A stretch of DNA of 64,000 nt from NCBI GenBank assembly GCA_016218085.1, contig JACREY010000015.1, positions 124,001 to 188,000 of the forward strand, read 5' to 3'. The first letter of the stretch is position 1; every line of letters begins with the position of its first letter. Made by a program: the position numbers and the translations under genes. Below the pieces are notes generated by a model. That model ran no database searches and was not told the DNA's origin. It saw only the letters and a program-made list of their open reading frames with translations. Origin of the DNA: Ignavibacteriota bacterium (lineage in GTDB: Bacteria > Bacteroidota > Ignavibacteria > Tepidaquicellales > Tepidaquicellaceae). This document shows, piece after piece, positions 1 through 9,097 of this stretch.

Positions 1-18
1 TTTTATTGTTGGTTTCAA
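1..18 (-). CDS. start of a divergent gene cut by the window edge
   Basis: Only the first six codons would be in the window: TTG followed by codons for K-P-T-I-K. The case rests on a good AGGAG ribosome site at 26-30 (minus strand), seven bases before the TTG, and on a TAnnTTTG-type promoter further upstream at 123-153. The arrangement, AGGAG then a TTG start, resembles that at 28842 in this window. No function can be given. The alternative is that the purine run is chance and nothing starts here. Confidence 0.35.
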
Positions 19-122
19 ATTTATTCTCCTTTATTAGTTAATAATAATTTTGTTTTAAATGAGAAAGTAAATTATTATTAATACAATATCCTCTTTTATT
101 TAATGAATATATGTTTTATATA

Positions 123-153
123 CAAAAATAACTTAAAATCAAGAGAAAATCAA
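123..153 (-). promoter_or_regulatory. candidate Bacteroidota-type promoter for the leftward gene
   Basis: On the minus strand TTG (153-151), a 20-base spacer, then TATTTTTG (130-123) fits the TTG-N19/20-TAnnTTTG consensus known for the primary sigma factor of Bacteroidota. It points to the TTG start at position 18, giving a leader of about 100 bases. The region is very AT-rich, so chance matches are possible. Confidence 0.35.
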
Positions 154-269
154 GCATGAGATTTTTACCTGAAAATGCATAAATCTTTCGAAAATCACAA
201 TTTTTTATATTGCATTTGGTTATTATCCCTTATAAGTTTGAAAATATCCAAATATTAAACAATTTTTTT

Positions 270-2093
270 ATGAAAATTTTCAGACATATATTAGTAATTC
301 TTTTTTTAATAAACGGATTTTCTGCATTTTCTCAGGAAACCGACCATTTAAGCATAAAAGTATATTCGAATAAAGAGGCATACTCGGCAAAAGACACTGT
401 AAGTATTGCATTAAAGCTTAATATTAAAGAAAAATTCCATATAAATTCATATATGGTAGATGACCCGACATTAATAAAAACGACTGTAGAATTTGAAAAA
501 GGTGAATTCAGTCTTTTAAACTCATTTTTTCCATCAGATAAATTATTGAAATTCGAGTTTTCGGAAAGCAAGATAAGGGTATATGAGGGTGAAAATATAA
601 TCGGATTCAGGCTTCTGCCATCAGGTAACCCGGCAGATGGTGAATACACAGTGAAATTGAATTTTAATTACCAGGCATGTGATAATGCCGTTTGTTATCC
701 ACCGAAAACTGTGCCCGTGGATATCAAACTGAAAATCAACAATTCAAAACCTTCGAATGCAATATCCAATAAAGACATATTTGCGAAAATTGATTTTACA
801 AAACCTACCGAAACAGGCAAGAAAGATGAGACAAAGCAGAACCTGACAGAAAATACAAGAATCGAAGGTCAGAATCCTGATGAGAATAAAGTATCAAATT
901 TCATAGAAGAGAGAGGGATGTTCCTTGGATTATTATTCATATTTTTAGGCGGACTGGCACTTAATCTTACTCCGTGTATTTATCCGCTTATCCCGATAAC
1001 AATCAGCTTTTTCGGCGCTCAGTCAAGCGGTAATAAAATGCAAAGCATTATGATGGGTGTATTTTATGCCCTTGGTATGGCAGTAACATACACCGGACTC
1101 GGGCTGTTTGCGGCATTAACAGGAAGCCTTCTCGGTACAGCATTGCAAAATCCGATTGTCATTATTGGTGTAGCATTGATACTTGCCGCACTTGCGACCA
1201 GTATGTTCGGACTCTGGGAAATAAGGGTTCCTCAAAAGCTGGCACTTGCAGGAAACAAGAACCGCTCAGGATTTCTCGGTTCATTGCTGATGGGATTCCT
1301 GGTCGGATTCATAGCTGCACCCTGCATAGGACCTTTTGTATTGAGTTTACTGGTTTATGTAGGAAAGCTTGGAAATCCATTTATGGGATTCCTGTTATTC
1401 TTTGTTCTTTCAATGGGACTTGGCTTGCCATACATTTTCCTCGCAGCATTTTCGAGCGCAATCAATAAATTACCCCGCTCGGGTGAATGGATGATTGGAG
1501 TTAAGATAATTTTCGGATTTGTACTGGTAGGAATGGCAATAAATACACTCGAACCTATAATTCCAAAAGATGTTTTTATGTACCTGTATCCGCTTTTCAT
1601 AATATTTGCAGGTGTTTACCTTATTGTTTTTGACAAAAAAGGACAGAATGCACCAATATTTACAAGAATAAAATATATTCTGGCTATTGCTGCAGTTGCA
1701 TACGGCACCTGGATATTAAAACCTGAAAGCCACAGTGCAGAAGTGAACTGGCAAATGATGAATTCCGTTGAATCAATTGAGAGTTCCATAAAAAACAAGA
1801 ACACGCCAGTAATGATAGATTTCTATGCGGACTGGTGCGCGCAGTGCAAGGAGCTCGATAAATTCACTTATACGGATAAGGATGTTTCCGATTTATCAAA
1901 ATCATTCAACAATATTAAAATTGATTTAACAAAAGAAAACAAAGCAATTTCAGATAAATTCAACATTAAAGGTCTTCCTGTTGTTATATTTATGAATGCA
2001 AAAGGCGAGGAAATCAAGGAATTAAGAGTAACCGGATTTCTCAAGCCGGAGGAATTCATCAAAAAGATGAAGACCACTTTAGAGAAAAAATAA
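270..2093 (+). CDS. dsbD: thiol:disulfide interchange protein DsbD
   Basis: Carries electrons from cytoplasmic thioredoxin across the inner membrane to periplasmic thiol proteins. All three DsbD modules are present. After a signal peptide comes an N-terminal domain with the Cys pair C-D-N-A-V-C at about residues 137-142. A polytopic membrane domain follows, with one cysteine in L-T-P-C-I-Y-P and the other in A-A-P-C-I-G-P. A thioredoxin domain carries D-W-C-A-Q-C-K at about 523-526 of 607 residues. The ATG at 270 is chosen because the signal peptide M-K-I-F-R-H starts there; an upstream in-frame start at 210 only adds a non-leader extension. It heads a tight operon with gaps of 4-10 bases to the next three genes. 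Likely clients in this window are the exported thioredoxin-fold proteins at 54 kb (inference). Confidence 0.96.
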   Translation: MKIFRHILVILFLINGFSAFSQETDHLSIKVYSNKEAYSAKDTVSIALKLNIKEKFHINSYMVDDPTLIKTTVEFEKGEFSLLNSFFPSDKLLKFEFSESKIRVYEGENIIGFRLLPSGNPADGEYTVKLNFNYQACDNAVCYPPKTVPVDIKLKINNSKPSNAISNKDIFAKIDFTKPTETGKKDETKQNLTENTRIEGQNPDENKVSNFIEERGMFLGLLFIFLGGLALNLTPCIYPLIPITISFFGAQSSGNKMQSIMMGVFYALGMAVTYTGLGLFAALTGSLLGTALQNPIVIIGVALILAALATSMFGLWEIRVPQKLALAGNKNRSGFLGSLLMGFLVGFIAAPCIGPFVLSLLVYVGKLGNPFMGFLLFFVLSMGLGLPYIFLAAFSSAINKLPRSGEWMIGVKIIFGFVLVGMAINTLEPIIPKDVFMYLYPLFIIFAGVYLIVFDKKGQNAPIFTRIKYILAIAAVAYGTWILKPESHSAEVNWQMMNSVESIESSIKNKNTPVMIDFYADWCAQCKELDKFTYTDKDVSDLSKSFNNIKIDLTKENKAISDKFNIKGLPVVIFMNAKGEEIKELRVTGFLKPEEFIKKMKTTLEKK

Positions 2094-2103
2094 AAACAAT
2101 TAA

Positions 2104-2847
2104 ATGTTAAAGAAATTAATTTTAGTTTTTGCAGTAACAGTTTTTGCAGGAACATCGGTCGGGCAGGTTAAAAGCAGCGAAGAGTTTTCAAAAAAGCAGA
2201 TATTATCCGACAAGATACTTAAAACCGGTTACAGGGATTCTGTAAATACAGAGCGGATTACCGGAAACAAAAAGAATCCTACCATATCGGTATTTCTGTC
2301 TTTATTGGTTCCCGGCGCGGGACATTTATATGCAGACAGAATGGATGTCGGGAAATATTTTGTTGCGAGTGAAGCGGCGTGCTGGCTGGGTGTAGCCGGA
2401 TTAAGTCTTTACGGAAACTGGCTCAGGGATGATTCCAGAACATTTGCCGCACAGCATTCCGGACTTAACGAGGACGGCAAGGATGATGATTATTTCGGAA
2501 ACGTTGGCAATTTTGAGAGTATCTACACATATAACAATGAAAAGCTTGCAAAAGGACAATGGGATAAGATTTACGACGTGAATACACATTTCTGGAACTG
2601 GGATAATGACGCTAACAGAAATCAGTTTGACCTTCAGAGAAAGAAAAGTGAAAGAACTTATAATACAAGAATAGTATTTGCGACCGGGCTGATTGTAAAC
2701 AGATTAATCAGCGCGATAAGCGCCGTAATACTAACAAACAAAGGGAATAAAAATACTTCTTCGGGAATAAGAATTAATTCTGAATTTATAGGCACGAAGG
2801 AAAATCCATACGACGGGCTGCGGCTTAATTTCGTGAAATCATTTTAA
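2104..2847 (+). CDS. membrane protein with P-G-A-G hairpin motif, DUF5683-like
   Basis: Function unknown. The 247-residue product has a signal-like N-terminus ending near residue 20. At about 64-87 a hydrophobic segment contains L-L-V-P-G-A-G-H-L-Y-A, the kind of glycine/proline turn seen in TM2/DUF5683-like membrane proteins of Bacteroidota. The middle is polar and rich in Asp, Asn and Trp, and a last hydrophobic stretch lies at about 196-217. The protein at 3596-4528 repeats the same plan (V-L-S-G-L-I-P-G-A-G-E-F-Y-A), so the two are diverged paralogues on either side of truA. The gap to dsbD is 10 bases and to truA 9, so it is surely co-transcribed. An inner-membrane or envelope role is inferred from topology only. 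Confidence 0.75.
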   Translation: MLKKLILVFAVTVFAGTSVGQVKSSEEFSKKQILSDKILKTGYRDSVNTERITGNKKNPTISVFLSLLVPGAGHLYADRMDVGKYFVASEAACWLGVAGLSLYGNWLRDDSRTFAAQHSGLNEDGKDDDYFGNVGNFESIYTYNNEKLAKGQWDKIYDVNTHFWNWDNDANRNQFDLQRKKSERTYNTRIVFATGLIVNRLISAISAVILTNKGNKNTSSGIRINSEFIGTKENPYDGLRLNFVKSF

Positions 2848-2856
2848 GTTCCGGTA

Positions 2857-3591
2857 ATGACTAATTACAGGCTGACAATTGAATATGACGGAGTTGATTT
2901 TAACGGCTGGCAAAGGCAGAAAAACACAAAAAACACAATACAGGAATTTATTGAAAGTTCTTTAAAAAGTCTGCTGAAGCACGACATAACGCTGATAGGT
3001 GCCGGCAGGACGGATTCAGGCGTGAGCGCTCTGAACCAGGTTGCCAACTTCAAATCCGATGCCGTAACTGACAAAAGGAAACTGATATATTCACTCAACT
3101 CCATGCTGCCTGAAACAATATTTATAAAGGATATAAAAGAAGTTTCACCTGATTTTCATTCGAGATATTCCGCAAAGAAGCGGGAATATATTTACAGAAT
3201 ATCTTTAAGAAAGAAAGCATTGGAAGGAAGGTATTATCACAGACTGATATATAATATTGATTTCAGACTAATTGACAGGTTAATAGAAGTTTTTACAGGA
3301 TACAAAAGTTTCAGGTCGCTTTGCAAAAATCCGTCTGACAAGCATAACTTTTTCTGCAATGTATCGAAACTTGATTATGATTACAGAAAGAGAAAGGAAG
3401 AACTGATATTCAGGATAATATCCGACAGGTTTCTGCATTCAATGGTGCGCGGAGTTTTAGGATGCCTGACAGATGTCGGAAGAGGCAGGCTTGATTTCGA
3501 AGAGACAAAAAATGCTTTTAATAAAGGAGAAAAGATAAAAGCAGTATTTTTACCGGGTAATGCCCTATTTTTAAAAAAAATTTATTATTAG
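2857..3591 (+). CDS. truA: tRNA pseudouridine synthase A
   Basis: Converts uridines 38-40 in the anticodon arm of many tRNAs to pseudouridine. The catalytic motif G-A-G-R-T-D-S-G-V-S-A is at residues 48-58 with the nucleophile Asp53. The N-terminal Y-D-G-V-D-F-N-G-W-Q-R motif is typical, and F-L-H-S-M-V-R-G-V-L-G of the C-terminal half is also present. The length of 244 residues is normal. It is embedded in an operon between two paralogous membrane-protein genes (gaps 9 and 4 bases), which says nothing clear about its own role. Confidence 0.96.
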   Translation: MTNYRLTIEYDGVDFNGWQRQKNTKNTIQEFIESSLKSLLKHDITLIGAGRTDSGVSALNQVANFKSDAVTDKRKLIYSLNSMLPETIFIKDIKEVSPDFHSRYSAKKREYIYRISLRKKALEGRYYHRLIYNIDFRLIDRLIEVFTGYKSFRSLCKNPSDKHNFFCNVSKLDYDYRKRKEELIFRIISDRFLHSMVRGVLGCLTDVGRGRLDFEETKNAFNKGEKIKAVFLPGNALFLKKIYY

Positions 3592-3595
3592 AAGT

Positions 3596-4528
3596 ATGAA
3601 AAATATTTTTGCAATAATCATTCTGATTATATTTTCATTCGGTCAGGCCGCCGCGCAGGAATTATCCGGCAGTTCAGAAACCGGTGATTTGACTTTTTCT
3701 TCGAAATACCAGAAGAAACTTGAACTGGAGAATAAGATAATTTACGGAGAGAGCAGATTTGACAGAAAAGACACAATTGACATAAACAACACGGAAGCAA
3801 AGGAAAACCCCAATCTGAAATCACCTTTAATTGGAGGTGTTTTATCGGGATTAATTCCGGGTGCAGGAGAATTTTATGCTAAATCATACATAAAAAGCGC
3901 CGCTTTTTTTGCGGCAGAAGTAGGTTTATGGATTGCATACGGAATTTTCCAGAAGAAGGGAAATGACCAGACCGATTTATTTCAGAGTTATGCAAATCAG
4001 AACTGGGATATGCGAAAATACGCACAGTGGCTGAAGGTACAGGGTTTTACAAAATCGGGTGATATTAATCTCAGCAGTCCCGATGAAATTTTGCGGGCAC
4101 AGATAAATGCCTGCGAAGAAGTAAATTTTTCACATACCCTGCCAAGAAACGGTGAGCAGCAGTATTATGAAGTAATCGGAAAATACCAAAATTTTTTAGC
4201 AGGCTGGTCCACATCTTATTATTATGACGGAAGCAACAACATAGTTTTCAAGATGGACAAGAATAATTATCTCAATTACAGGTCTGACCAGGTAAGCGCT
4301 TACATGTCTGACAGACAGACTGCAAACGACTATTTCGACAAAGGTTCCCTGATGATGACTGTGGTTATTTTAAATCACATTGTTAGCGCTGCGGACGGTG
4401 TCTGGAGCGTAATCAGATATAATAACAGGGTTACGATTAAACCTGATGTAAGTTTTCACAGCAGATATTCTTTTAACCTGCAGAAATCCGTTATAGTCCC
4501 ACAGCTGAATGTTTCCGTAAATTTCTGA
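3596..4528 (+). CDS. membrane protein, paralogue of the gene before truA
   Basis: Function unknown. It starts four bases after truA, with a signal peptide ending at A-A-A-Q near residue 21. A hydrophobic block at about 78-122 contains G-L-I-P-G-A-G-E-F-Y-A-K followed by a second membrane-like segment. A last hydrophobic segment lies at about 251-272. The plan and the P-G-A-G-x-x-Y-A signature match the 2104-2847 product, but this copy is 63 residues longer, mainly in the polar central region. Last gene of the dsbD operon; a long hairpin follows its stop codon. Membrane localisation is inference from hydropathy. Confidence 0.72.
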   Translation: MKNIFAIIILIIFSFGQAAAQELSGSSETGDLTFSSKYQKKLELENKIIYGESRFDRKDTIDINNTEAKENPNLKSPLIGGVLSGLIPGAGEFYAKSYIKSAAFFAAEVGLWIAYGIFQKKGNDQTDLFQSYANQNWDMRKYAQWLKVQGFTKSGDINLSSPDEILRAQINACEEVNFSHTLPRNGEQQYYEVIGKYQNFLAGWSTSYYYDGSNNIVFKMDKNNYLNYRSDQVSAYMSDRQTANDYFDKGSLMMTVVILNHIVSAADGVWSVIRYNNRVTIKPDVSFHSRYSFNLQKSVIVPQLNVSVNF

Positions 4529-4538
4529 TATGATTTTA

Positions 4539-4580
4539 AATCAGTGCAGGTGAAGTATTGATACTTCATCTGTGCTGATT
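4539..4580. terminator. long hairpin between convergent genes
   Basis: Two 20-base arms (4539-4558 and 4561-4580) pair almost throughout with three G-U wobbles and a two-base turn. The hairpin lies between the stop of the rightward operon and the stop of ispE, which it touches. There is no strong T-run on either side, so it may block transcription in both directions or protect 3' ends rather than act as a textbook intrinsic terminator. Confidence 0.6.
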
Positions 4581-5436
4581 AAGAAATTCCAGCAAAATAT
4601 TTTTTTTCCTTATAATACTCGAATGCCTTAATCAGTGAATCCTGATTATTCTTTTCGAATATACCAAACATAGTAGCCCCGCTTCCGCTCATCGAGGAAT
4701 AGACGGCACCGAATTCCCTCAGCTCATTTTTTATTCTTTCGAGTTCGGGATATTTTTTGAACACAATTTTTTCAAAATCATTTTCAAGAATACCGAAAAC
4801 CGAAGGTTCGAATTTCCTGACAGTTTTAAGTTCCGAAGGCATCACTTCACCCTCTTTCATACCGAGAGTTTCGAAAGCCCATTTTGTTGAAACGTGAAGG
4901 TTCGAATTAACAAGAAGGACAGAAAAATCCTTTAATGAAAATTCATCAAGTTTTGAAATAATCTCCCCCCTGCTCTGCGCAAAGCAGGGCTTGGATACAA
5001 GAAAGAAAGGAACATCACTGCCGACGGCAAGTGCAACGCTGAGGATTTCACTTTTCCTTTGTACTATATCAATATTAAAATACCTTATCAGGTATTTCAG
5101 AATGCAGGCAGCATCGGAGCTTCCGCCGCCAAGTCCTCCTCCTACCGGAATATTTTTCTTTATGTATAAATCTATGGAATAATAATCAGTAATCCTGAAA
5201 GTTCTGAAAAATGCTTCTACAAGTCTGAAGCAAATATTGGTTCTGTCAACGGGGATAATCTTGCTGTTGGATTTAATTATTACGGAATTTGTATTTCGTT
5301 TCGAAGTGCTTATTTTAAATTCCAGTTCATCGAATAATGATACAGGATAAAATATCGTCTCAAGGTTATGGTACCCGTCTTCCCTTTTATTGATAATTTT
5401 CAGTCCGATATTTATTTTCGCAGGAGTCTTCAGCAT
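4579..5436 (-). CDS. ispE: 4-diphosphocytidyl-2-C-methyl-D-erythritol kinase
   Basis: Phosphorylates CDP-methylerythritol in the non-mevalonate (MEP) isoprenoid pathway. A GHMP-kinase fold is shown by A-K-I-N-I-G-L at residues 6-12 (catalytic Lys7), the ATP-binding loop P-V-G-G-G-L-G-G-G-S-S-D at 97-108, the G-S-D-V-P-F-F motif with the catalytic Asp, and the C-terminal S-G-S-G-A-T-M-F-G motif. Length 285 is typical. It stands alone on the minus strand: a terminator separates it from fabH upstream. Confidence 0.95.
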   Translation of the reverse strand: MLKTPAKINIGLKIINKREDGYHNLETIFYPVSLFDELEFKISTSKRNTNSVIIKSNSKIIPVDRTNICFRLVEAFFRTFRITDYYSIDLYIKKNIPVGGGLGGGSSDAACILKYLIRYFNIDIVQRKSEILSVALAVGSDVPFFLVSKPCFAQSRGEIISKLDEFSLKDFSVLLVNSNLHVSTKWAFETLGMKEGEVMPSELKTVRKFEPSVFGILENDFEKIVFKKYPELERIKNELREFGAVYSSMSGSGATMFGIFEKNNQDSLIKAFEYYKEKKYFAGIS

Positions 5437-5451
5437 AGTATTTAATATTAT

Positions 5452-5482
5452 AAAAAAGGTATTGTTAAACTACAATACCTTT
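5452..5482 (-). terminator. intrinsic terminator after fabH
   Basis: On the minus strand an 11-bp perfect stem, AAAGGTATTGT with ACAATACCTTT (arms at 5472-5482 and 5455-5465), has a 6-base loop and runs directly into six T residues. It lies about 40 bases after the fabH stop and before ispE. Confidence 0.8.
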
Positions 5483-5520
5483 ATTAATTAAAATACAGAA
5501 ACTTTTTGCAAAAGGGAATG

Positions 5521-6525
5521 CTAAATTGCCCAGCGAATGAGAATAGAACCCCAAGTCCATCCCGCTCCGAAGCTTGACAGAACGATATAATCTCCTTTTT
5601 TGATTTTACCATCTTCATAATATTCAGATACGCAGGAGGGTATTGTGCATGAAGTAGTATTACCATATTTATGGATATTCAGCATAACTTTTTCCATTCC
5701 GATTTTCATTCTTTCAGCGCATACCTGAATTATTCTCATATTAGCCTGATGCGGTACAAGGTATGCCACGTTATCAGCTTTAAGATTATTTCTTTCCATA
5801 ATTTCCACCGACACATCCGCCATGCCTTTAACAGCCGCTTTAAAAACTGCCTGCCCTTCCTGATACACATAGTGCATACCTTTATCCACGGTTTCGTGCG
5901 ACGCGGGATGGAGACTTCCTCCCGCTTTCTGGTTAAGGTGAACACCGCCGCTTCCGTCGATGTGGAGTACTGAATCAAGTATGCCCATTGTTTTATCTTC
6001 AGTCGGTTCGAGCAGAAATGCAGCGGCACCATCGCCGAAAAGAACGCAGGTATTCCTGTCCTGCATATTTACCACTGCTGACATTTTTTCTGCGCCAACA
6101 ACCAGTACTTTCTTATGAGCACCCGATTCAATAAACTGAACTCCCGTATTAAGGGCAAAAAGAAAACCCGAACAGGCGGCAAGTATATCAAATCCCCAGC
6201 AGTTTTTTGCACCAATTTTATCCTGAATCACGCATGCGGTTGAAGGATAAATCATATCCGGCGTAACGGTAGCAACGATTATAAGGTCAAGTTCATCCGG
6301 AGTAATTCCTCTTTTCTTTAAAAGAATTTCAATAGCTTTTACCGCAGCATATGAAGTCGGCTGTTCATCTTCGAGGAATCTTCTTTCGGAAATTCCCGTT
6401 CTTGCAGTAATCCATTCATCTGAAGTATCCAGATAATCCGAAAAATGCCGGTTCGTAATTACTTTTTCAGGCATCCAGTGTGCCACTGCGCTTACATAAG
6501 CATTAAACTTACTTGTTTTACTCAT
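5521..6525 (-). CDS. fabH: 3-oxoacyl-ACP synthase III (KAS III)
   Basis: Starts fatty acid synthesis by condensing an acyl-CoA with malonyl-ACP. The catalytic triad is visible: Cys118 in I-L-A-A-C-S-G-F, His259 in V-P-H-Q-A-N, and Asn289 in Y-G-N-T-T-S. G-D-G-A-A-A-F at 164-170 and the terminal S-F-G-A-G-W-T-W-G loop are standard. Length 334 is normal. It follows clpC with a six-base gap, so the two are co-transcribed, and ends at an intrinsic terminator. Confidence 0.96.
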   Translation of the reverse strand: MSKTSKFNAYVSAVAHWMPEKVITNRHFSDYLDTSDEWITARTGISERRFLEDEQPTSYAAVKAIEILLKKRGITPDELDLIIVATVTPDMIYPSTACVIQDKIGAKNCWGFDILAACSGFLFALNTGVQFIESGAHKKVLVVGAEKMSAVVNMQDRNTCVLFGDGAAAFLLEPTEDKTMGILDSVLHIDGSGGVHLNQKAGGSLHPASHETVDKGMHYVYQEGQAVFKAAVKGMADVSVEIMERNNLKADNVAYLVPHQANMRIIQVCAERMKIGMEKVMLNIHKYGNTTSCTIPSCVSEYYEDGKIKKGDYIVLSSFGAGWTWGSILIRWAI

Positions 6526-6531
6526 AATTGA

Positions 6532-9060
6532 TTAATCTTTTTTTTCTTTATGTTCTTCAAATGTATCATCAGACGGGTTTTTATCCGAGGAGCTGTCTTT
6601 TGCTGAATCGGCAAATGTCAGTTCATCCGTACCCTTCCTGTGTTTAATAGTTATATTGCTGTTTTCTTTAAATGTGCCTTTGAGAATTTCCTCGCTCAAC
6701 GGGTCCTCTACATATTTCTGGATTGCCCTTCTGAGGGGACGCGCACCGAAATTCTGGTCAAAGCCTTTATCTGCGATAAATTCTTTAGCAGGTTTTGTCA
6801 TTTCAATCTTGATATTCTGCTGTTTCAGTCTGTTCAATAATTTTTCAACTGTAATATCGACAATTTTAAGAATACTTTCTCTTTCAAGCTGATGGAAGAC
6901 AATAAAGTCATCGATTCTGTTCAGAAATTCAGGAGAGAATACTTTTTTCACTGCTTCATCGATTGTACTTTTCATTTTATCATATTTGTTGGAATCTTTA
7001 ATATCTCCGAATCCAAGCATTTTATCCAGCTTTATGTCACGGGTTCCAATGTTTGATGTCATTATCAGAATAGTATTCTTGAAATCAACTTTTCTCCCGA
7101 GGCTGTCTGTGAGGGCTCCTTCATCCAGAACCTGCAGAAGAACATTAAAAGTATCGGGATGGGCTTTTTCCACTTCATCCAGAAGTACAACGCTGTATGG
7201 CTTTCGTCTTACTTTTTCGGTAAGCTGTCCGCCTTCTTCATATCCAACATATCCCGGAGGAGCTCCGACGAGTCTGGAAACATTGAATTTTTCCATATAC
7301 TCGCTCATATCGATTCTGACGAGGGCATCTTCCGAATCGAAGAGGAATTTTGCAAGTTGTTTTGCAAGTTCAGTTTTTCCAACGCCGGTAGGTCCGAGGA
7401 AAACGAAAGAGCCAATGGGTCTGTTCGGGTCTTTCAGCCCGGCTCGCGCTCTTCTGATGGATTTTGAAATCTTGACGATTGCCTCATCCTGTCCGATAAT
7501 ATTCTTTTTAAGATATTCTTCCATTTTAACAAGCCTGGCGGATTCGGCTTCTGCAATTTTATTTACGGGAATACCCGTCATCATAGCGACTACATCGGCC
7601 ACATCCTGCTCGGATACTTCGAAGAAAGTGCTTTGTGCCTGAAGGTCCCAGTTAAACTTTGCCTGCTCGAGGTCTGCAAGTAGTTTCTTTTCCTTATCGC
7701 GCAGTCTGGCGGCTTCTTCATAGTTCTGGGTTTTAACAACATTTACTTTTTCGAGTCTTACATTTTCAATATCGCTTTCAAGTTTTACAATATCTTCCGG
7801 AACAATAATATGCGCAAGATGCACTCTTGAACCGGCTTCGTCCATAACGTCAATAGCTTTATCGGGAAGGAATCTGTCTGTTATATACCTGTCGCTGAGC
7901 TTCACGGCTTCTTCGATTGCTTTATCCGAATATTTTACCTGATGATGCTCTTCATATTTATTTTTTATATTCTTCAGGATCTGTATAGTTTCTTCGACCG
8001 ATGTCGGGTCTATCATAATTTTCTGGAATCTCCTGTCGAGGGCTCCGTCTTTTTCGATAAACTGCCTGTATTCATTCAGAGTAGTAGCGCCTATGCATTG
8101 AAGCTCCCCTCTTGAAAGTGCAGGCTTGAAGATATTCGATGCATCCAGTGAACCGCTTGCCCCACCTGCACCCACGATTGTATGCAATTCATCAATAAAG
8201 AGTATCACATCTTTTGACTTTTCCAGTTCATTCATTATTGCTTTCATTCTTTCTTCGAACTGTCCCCTGTACTTGGTTCCAGCCACCAGGGCGGCGAGGT
8301 CAAGTGTTATTACTCTTTTATTATGCAATACCCGGGATACATTTTTATTTACTATCCTGATTGCGAGACCTTCGGCAATGGCCGTTTTTCCGACTCCGGG
8401 TTCGCCGATAAGTACCGGATTATTTTTTTTCCTTCTGCTGAGGACCTGAGCTACGCGCTCGATAACTTTTTCCCTGCCGACAATAGGGTCAAGTTTATCT
8501 TCAGTTGCGAGTTTTGTCAAATCCCTGCCGAAATTATCCAGAACAGGAGTCTTAGATTTATCTCCTTTTTTCTCCTGCTGTGCTTTGGACTGTCCCGGGG
8601 CAGAATGCTGTGATGAGCTTTGTTTTCCTGTAAGAATATTGACCAGTTCAGTTTTAACAACATCATAATTGATATTGAACTGATGCAGAATCTGCGCGGC
8701 AAGGTTATCATCTTCCCTGAGAATTGAAAGCAGAAGGTGCTCAGTTCCAATTATATCCGACTTGAAAAGTTTTGCTTCAAGATATGTTATTTTCAGAACT
8801 TTTTCCGCCTGCTTTGTAAGCGGAATGTTCCCTACCGTAAGCGTACTGCTTGCGTGCTTAACCGTATCCTCAACGGCTTTTTTTATCTTAGCCGGCTCTA
8901 TTCCCAGATTATTGAAAATGCTTATTGCCACACCTTCACCTTCTCTTATAATACCTAGCAAAAGGTGTTCGGTGCCTATATAATCATGTCCGAGCCTTAG
9001 CGCTTCTTCCCTGCTGAGGCGAATGACTTCCTGCACTCTTTGTGAAAAATTACTATCCAT
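6532..9060 (-). CDS. clpC: ClpC-type AAA+ unfoldase
   Basis: Hsp100 ATPase that unfolds proteins for the ClpP peptidase. Domains in order: double Clp-N repeat (1-145), AAA+ D1 with Walker A G-E-P-G-V-G-K-T at 219-226, a UVR-like coiled segment around 420-455 (Y-E-E-A-A-R-L-R-D-K-E), and AAA+ D2 with G-P-T-G-V-G-K-T near 570, followed by a C-terminal ClpB-D2 small domain. The UVR segment and lack of the long ClpB middle domain identify ClpC. The last ~30 residues are a charged tail rich in Ser, Asp and Lys. clpP and the McsA/B adaptors are not in the window. fabH lies six bases downstream. Confidence 0.95.
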   Translation of the reverse strand: MDSNFSQRVQEVIRLSREEALRLGHDYIGTEHLLLGIIREGEGVAISIFNNLGIEPAKIKKAVEDTVKHASSTLTVGNIPLTKQAEKVLKITYLEAKLFKSDIIGTEHLLLSILREDDNLAAQILHQFNINYDVVKTELVNILTGKQSSSQHSAPGQSKAQQEKKGDKSKTPVLDNFGRDLTKLATEDKLDPIVGREKVIERVAQVLSRRKKNNPVLIGEPGVGKTAIAEGLAIRIVNKNVSRVLHNKRVITLDLAALVAGTKYRGQFEERMKAIMNELEKSKDVILFIDELHTIVGAGGASGSLDASNIFKPALSRGELQCIGATTLNEYRQFIEKDGALDRRFQKIMIDPTSVEETIQILKNIKNKYEEHHQVKYSDKAIEEAVKLSDRYITDRFLPDKAIDVMDEAGSRVHLAHIIVPEDIVKLESDIENVRLEKVNVVKTQNYEEAARLRDKEKKLLADLEQAKFNWDLQAQSTFFEVSEQDVADVVAMMTGIPVNKIAEAESARLVKMEEYLKKNIIGQDEAIVKISKSIRRARAGLKDPNRPIGSFVFLGPTGVGKTELAKQLAKFLFDSEDALVRIDMSEYMEKFNVSRLVGAPPGYVGYEEGGQLTEKVRRKPYSVVLLDEVEKAHPDTFNVLLQVLDEGALTDSLGRKVDFKNTILIMTSNIGTRDIKLDKMLGFGDIKDSNKYDKMKSTIDEAVKKVFSPEFLNRIDDFIVFHQLERESILKIVDITVEKLLNRLKQQNIKIEMTKPAKEFIADKGFDQNFGARPLRRAIQKYVEDPLSEEILKGTFKENSNITIKHRKGTDELTFADSAKDSSSDKNPSDDTFEEHKEKKD

Positions 9061-9097
9061 AGTTTAAAAAATTTAATTGTTCCGTATAAAACTGCGA

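Noticed and set aside
6986-7642. 218-aa open frame on the plus strand
   Set aside because: Lies fully antisense to the conserved D2 ATPase domain of clpC; Ser/Pro/Phe-rich shadow composition, no domain.
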